This document shows positions 47,542-55,533 of a DNA stretch of 64,000 bases, in pieces. The position numbers were made by a program, and so were the translations under genes. Source of the DNA: Ogataea parapolymorpha DL-1. Taxonomy: Eukaryota > Ascomycota > Pichiomycetes > Pichiales > Pichiaceae. Below the pieces are notes generated by a model. The model saw only the letters and a program-made list of their open reading frames with translations, was not told where the DNA came from and did no database searches. Numbering within the stretch: position 1 is the first letter of the stretch; each line of letters opens with the position of its first letter. The stretch spans positions 1,426,001-1,490,000 of the forward strand of contig NC_027860.1 of assembly GCF_000187245.1 (NCBI RefSeq), in the 5' to 3' direction.

Positions 47542-49200
47542 ATGACTACTCTGCGAGACAAAAAGAGAAGCTTGAATGAGAAGGAGCGAGCCGAAGTCCC
47601 GCTGCAGCCTCGTCTAAAGCTTCATAAGCGGCTTGTCTTACGCAGACCTCCTCAGTTGGGCAACGTATCTCGTCCAAGCCCTCCAAACTCTCGCACAGCA
47701 GGCGATGAACCTCGAAATGAGATCAAGGAGAAACCTGCCACAAAGCCAGAACACGAAGTTAATCCGTCCCCCAAAAGGGAATTAGAAGGTCAAAACACAT
47801 CGTTGGCAATAGAGGAAAAACAAGTCCAATCGACCTCAGACGATTTGGAAAAGGCACAAAAGAAGGTTACCGAAGCCACAACAAAAAACCCAGAGATCCA
47901 GAGAGTAGAGTTTGCTCTCGAGGAATATGGCGAGGCTGAGTACTCCGAGGAGGAAGATTCAGTATCTATGGAGATTAGACAGGAATTATTCTCTTTAGTC
48001 AAGTCGTTCCCAGGTCTGTCTTGCAAGTACAAGCTAATAGACAAGATCGGTGAGGGAACGTTTTCCACCGTTTACAAAGCATACGACCTACAGCGCATAT
48101 CTGAGACCAGCATGGGAAAGGCGGTTTGGAGCTCCCCACCAAAGAGTCGTATGAATGAGTCCACGCAAGCATCTGACGTCCCAATTGTTGCATTGAAAAG
48201 AATTTATGTCACGTCTTCCCCTTCGAGAATATACAATGAGCTTCAGCTTTTGCATGGCCTAGTGGGATGCCCGAATGTGGCTCCTCTAATAGATGCTGTT
48301 CGTTATGAAGACCAAGTCATTGCTGTGTTGCCCTTTTATAAGCACGCAGATTTCCGCGATTTCTACAGAGACTTACCTCTGTCTGGAATAAAGATATACA
48401 TGCATGAGCTTTTCACTGCCCTGAGTTTTGTGCACGAGAAAAGAATCATTCATAGAGATATCAAGCCTACCAACTTTCTATATAACCCGTTGACCAGGCG
48501 AGGAGTTCTGGTCGACTTTGGGCTTGCCGAAAAAGAAGCAGAAATTGATTACGCAGCTTGTCCTTGTTTTCAAGGAGGGCCGGCAGCAGATGAGATTGCG
48601 CCTGTGAATGCATTTCCTACGAAAGGATACCCAAAAGACGACCGCAGACCAGGAAGGCGTGCCAATAGAGCAGGAACTCGTGGATTCAGAGCACCTGAGG
48701 TGCTATTGAAGTGTGCAAATCAAACTGTCAAGGTCGACATATGGTCTGCCGGGGTAATGTTGCTCACACTTCTCTCGCGAAGGTTCCCATTCTTCAACTC
48801 TACAGATGACACCGCTGCCCTCATTGAAATAACGAATATATTCGGGCTTTCTCAGATGCGCAAATGCGCCCAGCTGCATGGTTTAGGTCTGGAAAGTAAT
48901 CTCCCCAAAATCGAGTCGACACAATCGCTAGGTGCATTGCTATACACATCAATTTTTCTGGAGGCCAAACAGGGCGACACGCTAGCAGAAGACTCTCCTG
49001 CTTGGGAGCTTTTGTCCGCTTTGGATAAGAAAGGACGTCCTGCCGACACTAAGCTTGGAAATAACTATGCAGAGGCTCTGGAAGTACTCGAATTATGTCT
49101 GAGATTGAATCACAACGAGAGAATTACCGCAGATGATGCTCTGAAGCTCCCCTTTTTCCGGTCAGAGTCTAATGACGTCGACGATATCATCTTAGATTAG
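47542..49200 (+). CDS. CDC7: DBF4-dependent protein kinase Cdc7
   Basis: 552 residues. A disordered N-terminus (1-150) precedes the kinase: P-loop GEGTFSTVY (170-178), ATP lysine K219 in VALKR, HRDIKPTNF with D306, DFG at 325-327, and RAGTRGFRAPEVLLK. The insert between HRD and APE (PCFQGGPAADEIAP ... RRPGRRANRAG) is the Cdc7-specific kinase insert. With Dbf4 it phosphorylates Mcm2-7 to fire origins. S. cerevisiae Cdc7 is 507 aa; the extra length is in the N-terminal tail. Confidence 0.93.
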   Translation: MTTLRDKKRSLNEKERAEVPLQPRLKLHKRLVLRRPPQLGNVSRPSPPNSRTAGDEPRNEIKEKPATKPEHEVNPSPKRELEGQNTSLAIEEKQVQSTSDDLEKAQKKVTEATTKNPEIQRVEFALEEYGEAEYSEEEDSVSMEIRQELFSLVKSFPGLSCKYKLIDKIGEGTFSTVYKAYDLQRISETSMGKAVWSSPPKSRMNESTQASDVPIVALKRIYVTSSPSRIYNELQLLHGLVGCPNVAPLIDAVRYEDQVIAVLPFYKHADFRDFYRDLPLSGIKIYMHELFTALSFVHEKRIIHRDIKPTNFLYNPLTRRGVLVDFGLAEKEAEIDYAACPCFQGGPAADEIAPVNAFPTKGYPKDDRRPGRRANRAGTRGFRAPEVLLKCANQTVKVDIWSAGVMLLTLLSRRFPFFNSTDDTAALIEITNIFGLSQMRKCAQLHGLGLESNLPKIESTQSLGALLYTSIFLEAKQGDTLAEDSPAWELLSALDKKGRPADTKLGNNYAEALEVLELCLRLNHNERITADDALKLPFFRSESNDVDDIILD

Positions 49201-49252
49201 AGTGCACTGATTAATAAAGTTAATGATGGCTAAAAGATACGTCTATAATCCA

Positions 49253-50335
49253 TTACTGCAGGCTTGGCTTGAGGGCCTTTTCAAACCGTTTTTCGACAAT
49301 TTTTTTGATTTGGGGCGAGGTCTCAAACGGCCCATAATTCCTGAATTTCTTATAGGCCTTAGCAAACTCCATTTCGTCCAAGTCAGCATGCTGCTCATGG
49401 AAAAATTTCTGCTGGGCAATGATTAGGTCCAAAGTCAAGAAGAACTTGTCTTGCTCCTCAAGGTCCTTGAGCGTCAACTTGCCCTTAGTGTCCAGTGGTG
49501 TGTTGAAACCTTCTCCTTCTTCCAGAGTAACTGTCGTGTGCGAAAGCTTACTCAGACTTCCCTCTTTATGGGCTGCCATCAAGCCACCAAGCTTCTCAAT
49601 ACGATAGTTTCTGTAATCCTCCCTGAAAGCTTCCAATGTTGCCTTTCTGGATCCAGTCCATCCAATCCTAATCAGATCTTCTTTTGTGACTGCTGGAGGT
49701 TTGCCGGTGAATGAATAAGGATTCACAACGCCAAAGTTCAAGGATCCGAAAATGATGAGCACCTTGAGTACATGGAAGAAGAAGAAAACGCATTGGAGAA
49801 CTTTTCCTGATTCAGAAAGCAGTTCCCCACGTAGATGTTCAGCAAACCCGGCATCGTGGTACTTTTCCACCAAGTAACAAATCGCCTTGCACACCCAAGT
49901 TGTTAACGCAATTCCGGGAGTTGGCGAAATAAAGTCTGGCAGATCAGTATACAACCAAGTCAGAAGAGCAGCATAAACGGAGTAGGTGAGGAAAGTTTTT
50001 TCTTCCCAAATAGGAAGCAACAATTGGCCCGGCCAAACCTTGGACACAACCAAGTCATCGTTAGAGACCCGAGTAACCCATTTGGCTTTGTCTGCTTCAT
50101 GACCAAACAAAACTCCACCCTCGGCCGTTAACTCCCCAGGACATCTGGAAACCAGAAATCCTTTAGGAATCCTATTGTAAAATATGGATGGACATAGTGC
50201 CAAAGGCAGTGTTTCAAAAATCTGAAACAAATCCCTGAAGGTCTGTGTTTTCTTGACTTCAAAACAGTAGTCCTTTTCGTCGTCCAGGTTCATACGGATG
50301 TAAACATCCAGAGCGTACTCTTGTTTCTCGGACAT
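49253..50335 (-). CDS. GSF2: ER membrane protein Gsf2
   Basis: 360 residues. The N-terminal soluble part includes FETLPLALCPSIFYNRIPKGFLVS and KVWPGQLLLPIWE. Next comes a membrane segment with TWLYTDLPDFISPTPGI, then QCVFFFFHVLKVLIIFGSLNFGVVNPYSF. These match yeast Gsf2, an ER protein needed for secretion of the hexose transporter Hxt1 and for glucose repression. A charged cytosolic tail follows; there is no classical KKxx ending. The gene converges with CDC7, 52 bp between stops. Two bZIP-type sites (TTACGTAA and a TGACGTAA) lie 60-105 bp upstream of its ATG. Confidence 0.8.
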   Translation of the reverse strand: MSEKQEYALDVYIRMNLDDEKDYCFEVKKTQTFRDLFQIFETLPLALCPSIFYNRIPKGFLVSRCPGELTAEGGVLFGHEADKAKWVTRVSNDDLVVSKVWPGQLLLPIWEEKTFLTYSVYAALLTWLYTDLPDFISPTPGIALTTWVCKAICYLVEKYHDAGFAEHLRGELLSESGKVLQCVFFFFHVLKVLIIFGSLNFGVVNPYSFTGKPPAVTKEDLIRIGWTGSRKATLEAFREDYRNYRIEKLGGLMAAHKEGSLSKLSHTTVTLEEGEGFNTPLDTKGKLTLKDLEEQDKFFLTLDLIIAQQKFFHEQHADLDEMEFAKAYKKFRNYGPFETSPQIKKIVEKRFEKALKPSLQ

Positions 50336-50429
50336 GATAAAATACGTACAATATTCACGCCCCGCAGAAAAATTATCGTGTCGTTCGGGGTACCGTGACG
50401 TAACAAAAGCCCGGCTTTAAATGATTTGG

Positions 50430-50437
50430 TTACGTAA
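50430..50437. promoter_or_regulatory. TTACGTAA palindrome upstream of GSF2
   Basis: A perfect 8-bp palindrome of the bZIP type (recognised by Yap-family factors in S. cerevisiae), about 95 bp upstream of the GSF2 start. A related TGACGTAA lies about 33 bp closer to the gene. The same octamer recurs at 47478-47485 and 62967-62974. Confidence 0.35.
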
Positions 50438-50545
50438 GCTGGCTGGGAAGTCCGTGAAAGTTAACCATAGCTTGGCTTCTCAAGATCAAGTCACCAAATG
50501 CTACAGACATGTCAGTCTTTCTGATATCTGATATTAATTTCTAAA

Positions 50546-50912
50546 CTAGTTCTGGACAGCAGAGAGAATGTCGGAATCACCAGCATCAAGAATGGCAAGG
50601 GTTCCGACTCTGAAAAGTTTACCACAAGCAGTACCAAGCTCGTTGTTTCCACCTTGGAAATAGTAGATGGCAGTCTTGGACAACATGGCGTAGTACTCCA
50701 ACTCAGACTTTCTCAAGACTGGGGTGTTGGCAGCAATAATGATCAGCTTAGCCTTGCCTTGTCTAAGGGACTTGACAACGGACTTGTAGCCGAGGGTGAA
50801 CTTACCCGACTTCATAGCCAGGGCCAACTTGGCGTTCATGTTCTCTGAGTTCTTCTTGGATTTAGGTGCCTAGCATGGTTAGTTACGGAGAGAGATAAAG
50901 GATACTGACCAT
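50546..50912 (-). CDS. RPL30: Ribosomal protein L30 (eL30), spliced
   Basis: The gene has two exons. Exon 1 is only the ATG (50912-50910); exon 2 runs from 50869 to 50546 and gives [29 protein letters not shown] and onward, 108 residues in total (105 in S. cerevisiae). Conserved core: [25 protein letters not shown] and [20 protein letters not shown]. Without splicing the frame stops after nine codons. L30 is a 60S protein that binds kink-turns. In S. cerevisiae it also represses splicing of its own transcript, and the structure needed is present here. RPL24 is divergent 174 bp away, the S. cerevisiae arrangement (YGL030W/YGL031C). Confidence 0.95.
50870..50909 (-). other. RPL30 intron, 40 nt, donor GTCAGT
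   Basis: The donor is GTCAGT directly after the ATG, not the usual GTATGT. The branch site is AACTAAC (50884-50878) and the acceptor CTAG ends at 50870. The intron is 40 nt with 9 nt from branch A to the last G. Splicing restores the frame into the conserved L30 N-terminus. GTCAGT is, as I recall, the same weak donor used by S. cerevisiae RPL30. Confidence 0.88.
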
Positions 50913-50933
50913 CTCTGTGTTTTCACTCCGGTC
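50907..50933 (-). promoter_or_regulatory. L30-binding kink-turn over the RPL30 start codon and 5' splice site
   Basis: Reading the transcript: GACC (50933-50930) pairs with GGTC (50910-50907), then loop GGA, then GTG (50926-50924) pairs with CAC (50919-50917), closed by AAAA, with AGAGAT (50916-50911) opposite GGA. This asymmetric loop with sheared G-A pairs is the form of the L30 autoregulatory kink-turn in S. cerevisiae. The closing stem contains the first nucleotides of the intron, so bound L30 would mask the donor. Confidence 0.85.
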
Positions 50934-51024
50934 TTAAGCTTGGTGATGAAATTTTTTTTTTACACAAGATTGAAAATTAACTACGTTGAAAGACAGTCAC
51001 ACTGAGTTGCCGTATTGGGTTTCT

Positions 51025-51034
51025 AAAATTTTTC
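51025..51034. promoter_or_regulatory. RRPE-type element in the RPL30/RPL24 promoter
   Basis: AAAATTTTTC (reverse GAAAAATTTT) is an exact core of the RRPE motif associated with ribosome-biogenesis and ribosomal-protein genes. It lies 53 bp upstream of the RPL24 ATG in the 174-bp divergent promoter. Confidence 0.45.
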
Positions 51035-51086
51035 GACCCTCACGCTCTCTAGATTTTTTTCTCAGCAATAATCTTTTCTCATCAAG

Positions 51087-51551
51087 ATGAAGGTTGAAGT
51101 TGACTCGTTCTCCGGCTCGAAGATCTACCCGGGCAGAGGTACTCTGTTTGTGAGAGGTGACTCGAAGGTGTTCAGATTCCAAAACTCCAAGAGCGCCTCC
51201 CTTTTCCACCAAAGAAAGAACCCAAGAAGAATCTCTTGGACTGTTTTGTTCAGAAGACACCACAAGAAGGGTATCACTGAGGAAGTCACTAAGAAGAGAA
51301 CCAGAAAGGCCGTCAAGCACCAAAGAGCTGTTGTCGGTGCTTCTCTCGATTTGATCAAAGAAAGACGTGCCTTGAAGCCAGAACAAAGAAAGGCCACCAG
51401 AGAAGTGGCTGCTATCAAGGAGAAGCAAAAGAAGCAAGCTAGAAAGGAGAAGAAGAAGGCCGAGAAGGCTGCACAGGTTGCTACTGGTGCCAAGATCTCT
51501 AAACAGCAGGCCAAGGGTGCTTTCCAGAAAGTCCATGCTACCTCCCGTTAG
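51087..51551 (+). CDS. RPL24: Ribosomal protein L24 (eL24)
   Basis: 154 residues, continuous from ATG to stop, no intron seen. The zinc-ribbon-like N-terminus has lost its cysteines, as in fungi ([18 protein letters not shown]). Then [28 protein letters not shown] and the basic C-terminal helix ([18 protein letters not shown]). eL24 bridges the 60S and 40S subunits. Strong use of favoured codons (AAG, GTC, TCC, AGA) indicates high expression. It is the divergent partner of RPL30. Confidence 0.97.
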   Translation: MKVEVDSFSGSKIYPGRGTLFVRGDSKVFRFQNSKSASLFHQRKNPRRISWTVLFRRHHKKGITEEVTKKRTRKAVKHQRAVVGASLDLIKERRALKPEQRKATREVAAIKEKQKKQARKEKKKAEKAAQVATGAKISKQQAKGAFQKVHATSR

Positions 51552-51594
51552 TATCTGATAATGAAGATCAAGTAAGGTGTACAAAAGTTGTAAT

Positions 51595-53103
51595 TCACCG
51601 CTGTTCGTATATCTCGTCTAGCCGTTCGATTGGCAGACCTTTAGTTTCCGGGACCAGGCAGTACACCAATGCAAATCCGGTAACGTTGAAAAAGAAGAAC
51701 ACGAATCCGATGCCAAAGCCAAAGACCTCTGTTAGCGGCGGTGTAATCAATGTCATGACGAAGGTCACTAGCCAGCTCATCGACCCACAGATCGACATTG
51801 CTTTCACTTTGATGGATATCGGATACAGTTCGGAAACAACCACTCCGCTCAACGGTCCCCATGTAGTAGCGAAAACGCCTATAAATCCACATGAAAGCGA
51901 TACCATAACGACTCCCATGGCGACGTTCATGTTGGCTTTCGACAACATGCTTACTATGGTGAATAGCAGCATGAAACAGGCGAGTAGTGCGGACCCTATC
52001 ATCAGCAAGCTGGTGCGCTTGTAGCGATCGACGATGAACAGTGACACCACTGAAAATACCAGGTTCACAAACCCAAAGAAAATTGGCACCAGATATGGGT
52101 TTGTGAGGCCGATGGTAGCAAAAATCGTGGTGCCAAAGAAAAAGAAGTAGTTGATGCCTGTAAGCTGCTGGCAGCAGAGCACACTGATACCGGTCAGGGT
52201 GCGCAGCAGGTATTTGGGCTCTCCTTTTCTGATCGAGTTTTTTTCCTTAAGGTTTGCATCCTCGTCATCCTCGTAGCTGTGGTTGTTGAACATGAGAGCT
52301 ACTATCCGGAGCACTCCTGGGTCATTCACCCCTAAAGAACGTGCTCGAGCTACCGACATTTTAGATTTTTCAACCAAATTGCGACTTGTAAGATACCAGT
52401 ATGGGGATTCGGGTACAAACCAAATGAGAACACAGACTGCAATCGCCCAAAAAAGCCCTTGGATCAACGGCACTTTGAATTGCAACGTGTTGGTGTTGTC
52501 GAAGAGTGACTGGCTAAAATACATGGTGATGGCTCCGATCTGAATACCAACGGTAGTGAGAAGCTGCTGAATGCATATCATTCCACCTCGCATACTGGCA
52601 GGCGCCAGCTCACTGATCAGCATGGGACAGGTGACGCATATAATGCCATTGGCCATTCCGTTGAATGCCCGGCCAAACATCACCTGGATCCACACGGAGG
52701 CGGTAATAGTCACCAGATTTCCAACGGCATAAATGACTCCTGCTGAGAAAATTGTCGCTCTAAGCCCAAAGGGTGTTATTAATGAAATGCTGAGGATGCC
52801 ACCAATAAACCCGCCTAGACTTGAAATCCCAATTAATGCTCCTTTAGTGATGCTATGGAACGCGATCTGACCATCAATCCGGTGATCACCAAACGTATGG
52901 ATGAACGCAGGCATGTCGATCATACCTCCAATAGTTCCGATGTCGTATCCAAAAATCAGTCCCCCGGTAGCTATGATGGAGCTGAAGATGATGATCGGCC
53001 AGGTAGACCCCATATCATCCTGATCTGGAGAATCATCAGGTTCGTCAGCTTTCCTGCGTGATTCCTCAGGCAATCCAATAGGAACAAATGATATCTCGCT
53101 CAT
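51595..53103 (-). CDS. Divergent hexose-transporter-like MFS protein
   Basis: 502 residues, 12 helices, sugar-porter family: GGLIFGYDIGTIGG in helix 1, GRAFNGMANGIICVTCPMLISELAP after helix 4, QQLTGINYFFFFGTTIF in helix 7, and VPETKGLPIERLDEIYE at the end. Two normally conserved spots differ: PESPR is PESPY (PESPYWYL), and the basic residue before helix 5 is Lys (QFKVPLIQG) where hexose carriers have Arg. There is no long C-terminal sensor tail. Function may be sugar or polyol uptake or sensing; undecided. The gene converges with RPL24, 43 bp between stops. Confidence 0.85.
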   Translation of the reverse strand: MSEISFVPIGLPEESRRKADEPDDSPDQDDMGSTWPIIIFSSIIATGGLIFGYDIGTIGGMIDMPAFIHTFGDHRIDGQIAFHSITKGALIGISSLGGFIGGILSISLITPFGLRATIFSAGVIYAVGNLVTITASVWIQVMFGRAFNGMANGIICVTCPMLISELAPASMRGGMICIQQLLTTVGIQIGAITMYFSQSLFDNTNTLQFKVPLIQGLFWAIAVCVLIWFVPESPYWYLTSRNLVEKSKMSVARARSLGVNDPGVLRIVALMFNNHSYEDDEDANLKEKNSIRKGEPKYLLRTLTGISVLCCQQLTGINYFFFFGTTIFATIGLTNPYLVPIFFGFVNLVFSVVSLFIVDRYKRTSLLMIGSALLACFMLLFTIVSMLSKANMNVAMGVVMVSLSCGFIGVFATTWGPLSGVVVSELYPISIKVKAMSICGSMSWLVTFVMTLITPPLTEVFGFGIGFVFFFFNVTGFALVYCLVPETKGLPIERLDEIYEQR

Positions 53104-53555
53104 GAAGAGTGCTCAAGTCCGCGGTAGGGATATATTTTACTCCTTAGCGCGAGGACCATGGAGAAAACATCCATACACCGACAATATAGAGCGCCAAACC
53201 AAAGAGGCTGGATTCCAGTTTCCTTAATGAGGACCTACATTACAACGGCCTTACTTGGAGGTAGAGAGGGGACCAGAAGTTCAGAAATGTCATGTGTACT
53301 GTTTGTGGGCCAAGATATGACCGTGATCCCAGAGTATTAAATGTAGTCTAAAATTAATTTTCCGAAACAGAAGCCTAAAGAAATTAAAACAGGCACTTCT
53401 CTCTTGTGGACATGAAATTCAACAACCCCTGTTTGAGGGTATTCATGAAAGGCGTCTAGTGGTGTTTCAGGAAGCAATATTATGGAACTACTACTTTTCG
53501 GAAGAGTTAGTCCTGCCACTTTATATTACAAGCTGCCCATTTTCCCAATTAGGAA

Positions 53556-53561
53556 GCCAGC
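53556..53561 (+). promoter_or_regulatory. GCCAGC, Ace2/Swi5-type core
   Basis: RCCAGC is the core bound by Ace2 and Swi5, which drive daughter-cell separation genes including SCW11 in S. cerevisiae. A second core, ACCAGC, lies at 53634-53639. Both are within 255 bp of the ATG and on the same strand. Confidence 0.35.
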
Positions 53562-53748
53562 CATCTCTTTATGGCATGAGCTAAGATTTTAGTTGCATAT
53601 AAAACAATAGGCGATAGGATGGCTAGCGGTGCTACCAGCTTTTTTGGGTAGCAGGATTAAGGTTTGAATTGTAAGGATATAAAGGTGTCTTTGTTGCCGG
53701 TGAATATTTCCTTTAAGCGATGGCTTGACAATACCAGTCTGGATACCT

Positions 53749-53756
53749 TATAAATA
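53749..53756 (+). promoter_or_regulatory. TATA box of the SCW11-like gene
   Basis: TATAAATA lies 55 bp upstream of the ATG at 53811, in normal position for a strongly regulated yeast gene. Confidence 0.55.
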
Positions 53757-53810
53757 GTCTGCTCCCAGATCCCGAATCTCGCGCACACTCACTTATACAC
53801 TCTTTACCAT

Positions 53811-55490
53811 ATGCGTTTTTCAGTCGCTCTTTTAACTGTTCTTGCTACTGTGCAGGCTGTACCTGTGCCAATGGCCAAGGTGATCACCAGAATGCACACA
53901 GCAGACGCCGTGACCACTACACAGAATAACTACTATACGGTGACGTCCACCATTCCAATCGTTGAGGTTCTTATTTCCAACGGTGTGACCTACACCAAGA
54001 CTCTTCTCACCATTGCTTCCGGAAGCGATATCGATGCTGTTCAGCCAACGACTACTGTGGTTGCCAAGGACCCAACTACGGCTGCCAGCCAGACTAGTGA
54101 CTCAGTGGCTATTGAGACACAGACCAGTAATCCGGTGCCGACTGACACCAGCATTTCTAGCACTTCTACGAGTTCGAGCCAGGATTCATCTGTGTCTGTG
54201 TCTGTTACCTCTGTACCATCTAGCAGCTCATCAGCCCCAGTTACCACCGAAGCTACCACGGAAGCAAGCACCGAAGCTACCACTGAGGCATCCAGCACTA
54301 CCACCTCTGAGGAATTCGATCTTGTTGGATCTGTCAATGTCGAAAACACATCTACCAGCTCGAGCTCAACTAGCTCAAGCTCCCCTGTGACTACCACCAA
54401 GGTTTCTAGCACCACGTCTCCATCCTCTACAGCCGAGCCTTCGAGCTCCACCGAGGTCTCTAGTTCGACCACCCAGGCCTCCTCGTCGAGTGAAACTTCA
54501 TCTTCCACTCAGCAGACTTCCTCGTCAACCGAAGCTACCAGCTCAACTATCAAGTCATCGTCTTCGTCGTCTTCTTCGTCTACGACAACTTCGTCCTCAA
54601 GCTCTGAGTCATCAAGCTCCACAGCAAGCTCAACGACCTCGTCAGTTTCATCTTCTACGTCTTCATCGTCGGCAGCTTCTACCGTTACTCCTTCTGCAAT
54701 TGTCTATTCTCCATACACCGACTCAGGATCCTGCAAAGACTACGATACCGTTGAAAGCGATCTGTCTCTGATCCAGTCCAAGGGAATTGGCGAGGTCAGA
54801 ATTTACGGAAACGATTGCAACTATCTCACTACCGTGCTCCCAATCTGCGCAAAGAAAGGAATCAAAGTCGACCAGGGCTTCTACATCAGCTCCTCCGGCG
54901 TGAACTCCATTGACGATGCTGTTACTGAGCTAATCCAAGCCGTCCAGGACTCCTCTTCTGGATTTGATTGGGAACTCTTCTCTTTCTTCAGCGTTGGTAA
55001 CGAGGTTATCAGCAACGGCTACGCTACGGTCAGCGACCTGATTGACAAAATCAACTCTGTCAAGTCGCAGCTGCAAAGTGGTGGATACACAGGAAAGGTC
55101 ACAACCGCTGAACCACCTAGCACGTACGAAAACTACCCTGACCTGTGCACAAGCTCCAACATCGACTTTGTCGGCATTAATGCTCACGCCTACTTCGATC
55201 AGTACATCAGTGCAGCAGACGCTGGAACATTCCTTACCGACCAAGTTAAAGTGACTCAGAAGGCTTGTCCGAACATGGAAGTCAAGGTTGTGGAAACCGG
55301 ATATCCAAGTCAAGGAAAACAAAACGGAGGCAACATACCGTCTCCAGAGAACCAGAAGACAGCCATCAAGAAGATCCTCGAGGATTTCGGCCCCGAGGTG
55401 ACTATTCTGACAACCTACAACGATTTCTGGAAAGACCCAGGCCCTTATGGAATTGAACAATATTTCGGAGTGATCGATATTCTGGAGTAA
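53811..55490 (+). CDS. SCW11: Cell-wall glucanase, GH17, SCW11-like
   Basis: 559 residues. A signal peptide ([16 protein letters not shown]) is followed by [16 protein letters not shown], a short TTT-type region, a Ser/Thr-rich wall spacer (about 95-295) and the GH17 domain (300-559). Catalytic residues: proton donor E in FSVGNEVIS and nucleophile E in VVETGYPS. There is no GPI signal, so it is soluble or held non-covalently in the wall. Scw11 in S. cerevisiae (542 aa) acts at cell separation. The alternative is SCW4/SCW10, but the long Ser/Thr spacer favours SCW11. Confidence 0.85.
   Translation: MRFSVALLTVLATVQAVPVPMAKVITRMHTADAVTTTQNNYYTVTSTIPIVEVLISNGVTYTKTLLTIASGSDIDAVQPTTTVVAKDPTTAASQTSDSVAIETQTSNPVPTDTSISSTSTSSSQDSSVSVSVTSVPSSSSSAPVTTEATTEASTEATTEASSTTTSEEFDLVGSVNVENTSTSSSSTSSSSPVTTTKVSSTTSPSSTAEPSSSTEVSSSTTQASSSSETSSSTQQTSSSTEATSSTIKSSSSSSSSSTTTSSSSSESSSSTASSTTSSVSSSTSSSSAASTVTPSAIVYSPYTDSGSCKDYDTVESDLSLIQSKGIGEVRIYGNDCNYLTTVLPICAKKGIKVDQGFYISSSGVNSIDDAVTELIQAVQDSSSGFDWELFSFFSVGNEVISNGYATVSDLIDKINSVKSQLQSGGYTGKVTTAEPPSTYENYPDLCTSSNIDFVGINAHAYFDQYISAADAGTFLTDQVKVTQKACPNMEVKVVETGYPSQGKQNGGNIPSPENQKTAIKKILEDFGPEVTILTTYNDFWKDPGPYGIEQYFGVIDILE
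54246..54293 (+). repeat. 24-bp tandem repeat (two copies) in the Ser/Thr spacer
   Basis: Two in-frame copies of a 24-bp unit coding TEATTEAS, with a few base differences, sit in a wider Ser/Thr-coding low-complexity tract (about 54090-54690). Such tracts vary in length between strains of many yeasts. Confidence 0.7.
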
Positions 55491-55533
55491 TTAATTATGC
55501 GCATATAAATTAGGATATTTCGAGATTTTACAG

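Larger units (their letters stand above)
53104..53810. other. Long divergent promoter, sugar-porter gene and SCW11-like gene
   Basis: 707 bp, the longest non-coding gap in the window. It contains a TATA box at 53749-53756 and two RCCAGC cores (53556-53561, 53634-53639) on the SCW11-like side. The two 60-codon frames inside it have no protein-like features. Length suggests multi-signal control. Confidence 0.55.

Noticed and set aside
50997..51584. 195-codon minus-strand frame over RPL24
   Set aside because: Leu/Ser low-complexity mirror of the Lys-rich RPL24 coding sequence.
54041..54508. 155-codon minus-strand frame in the SCW11-like gene
   Set aside because: Val/Glu/Leu mirror of the Ser/Thr spacer; an artefact of low complexity.
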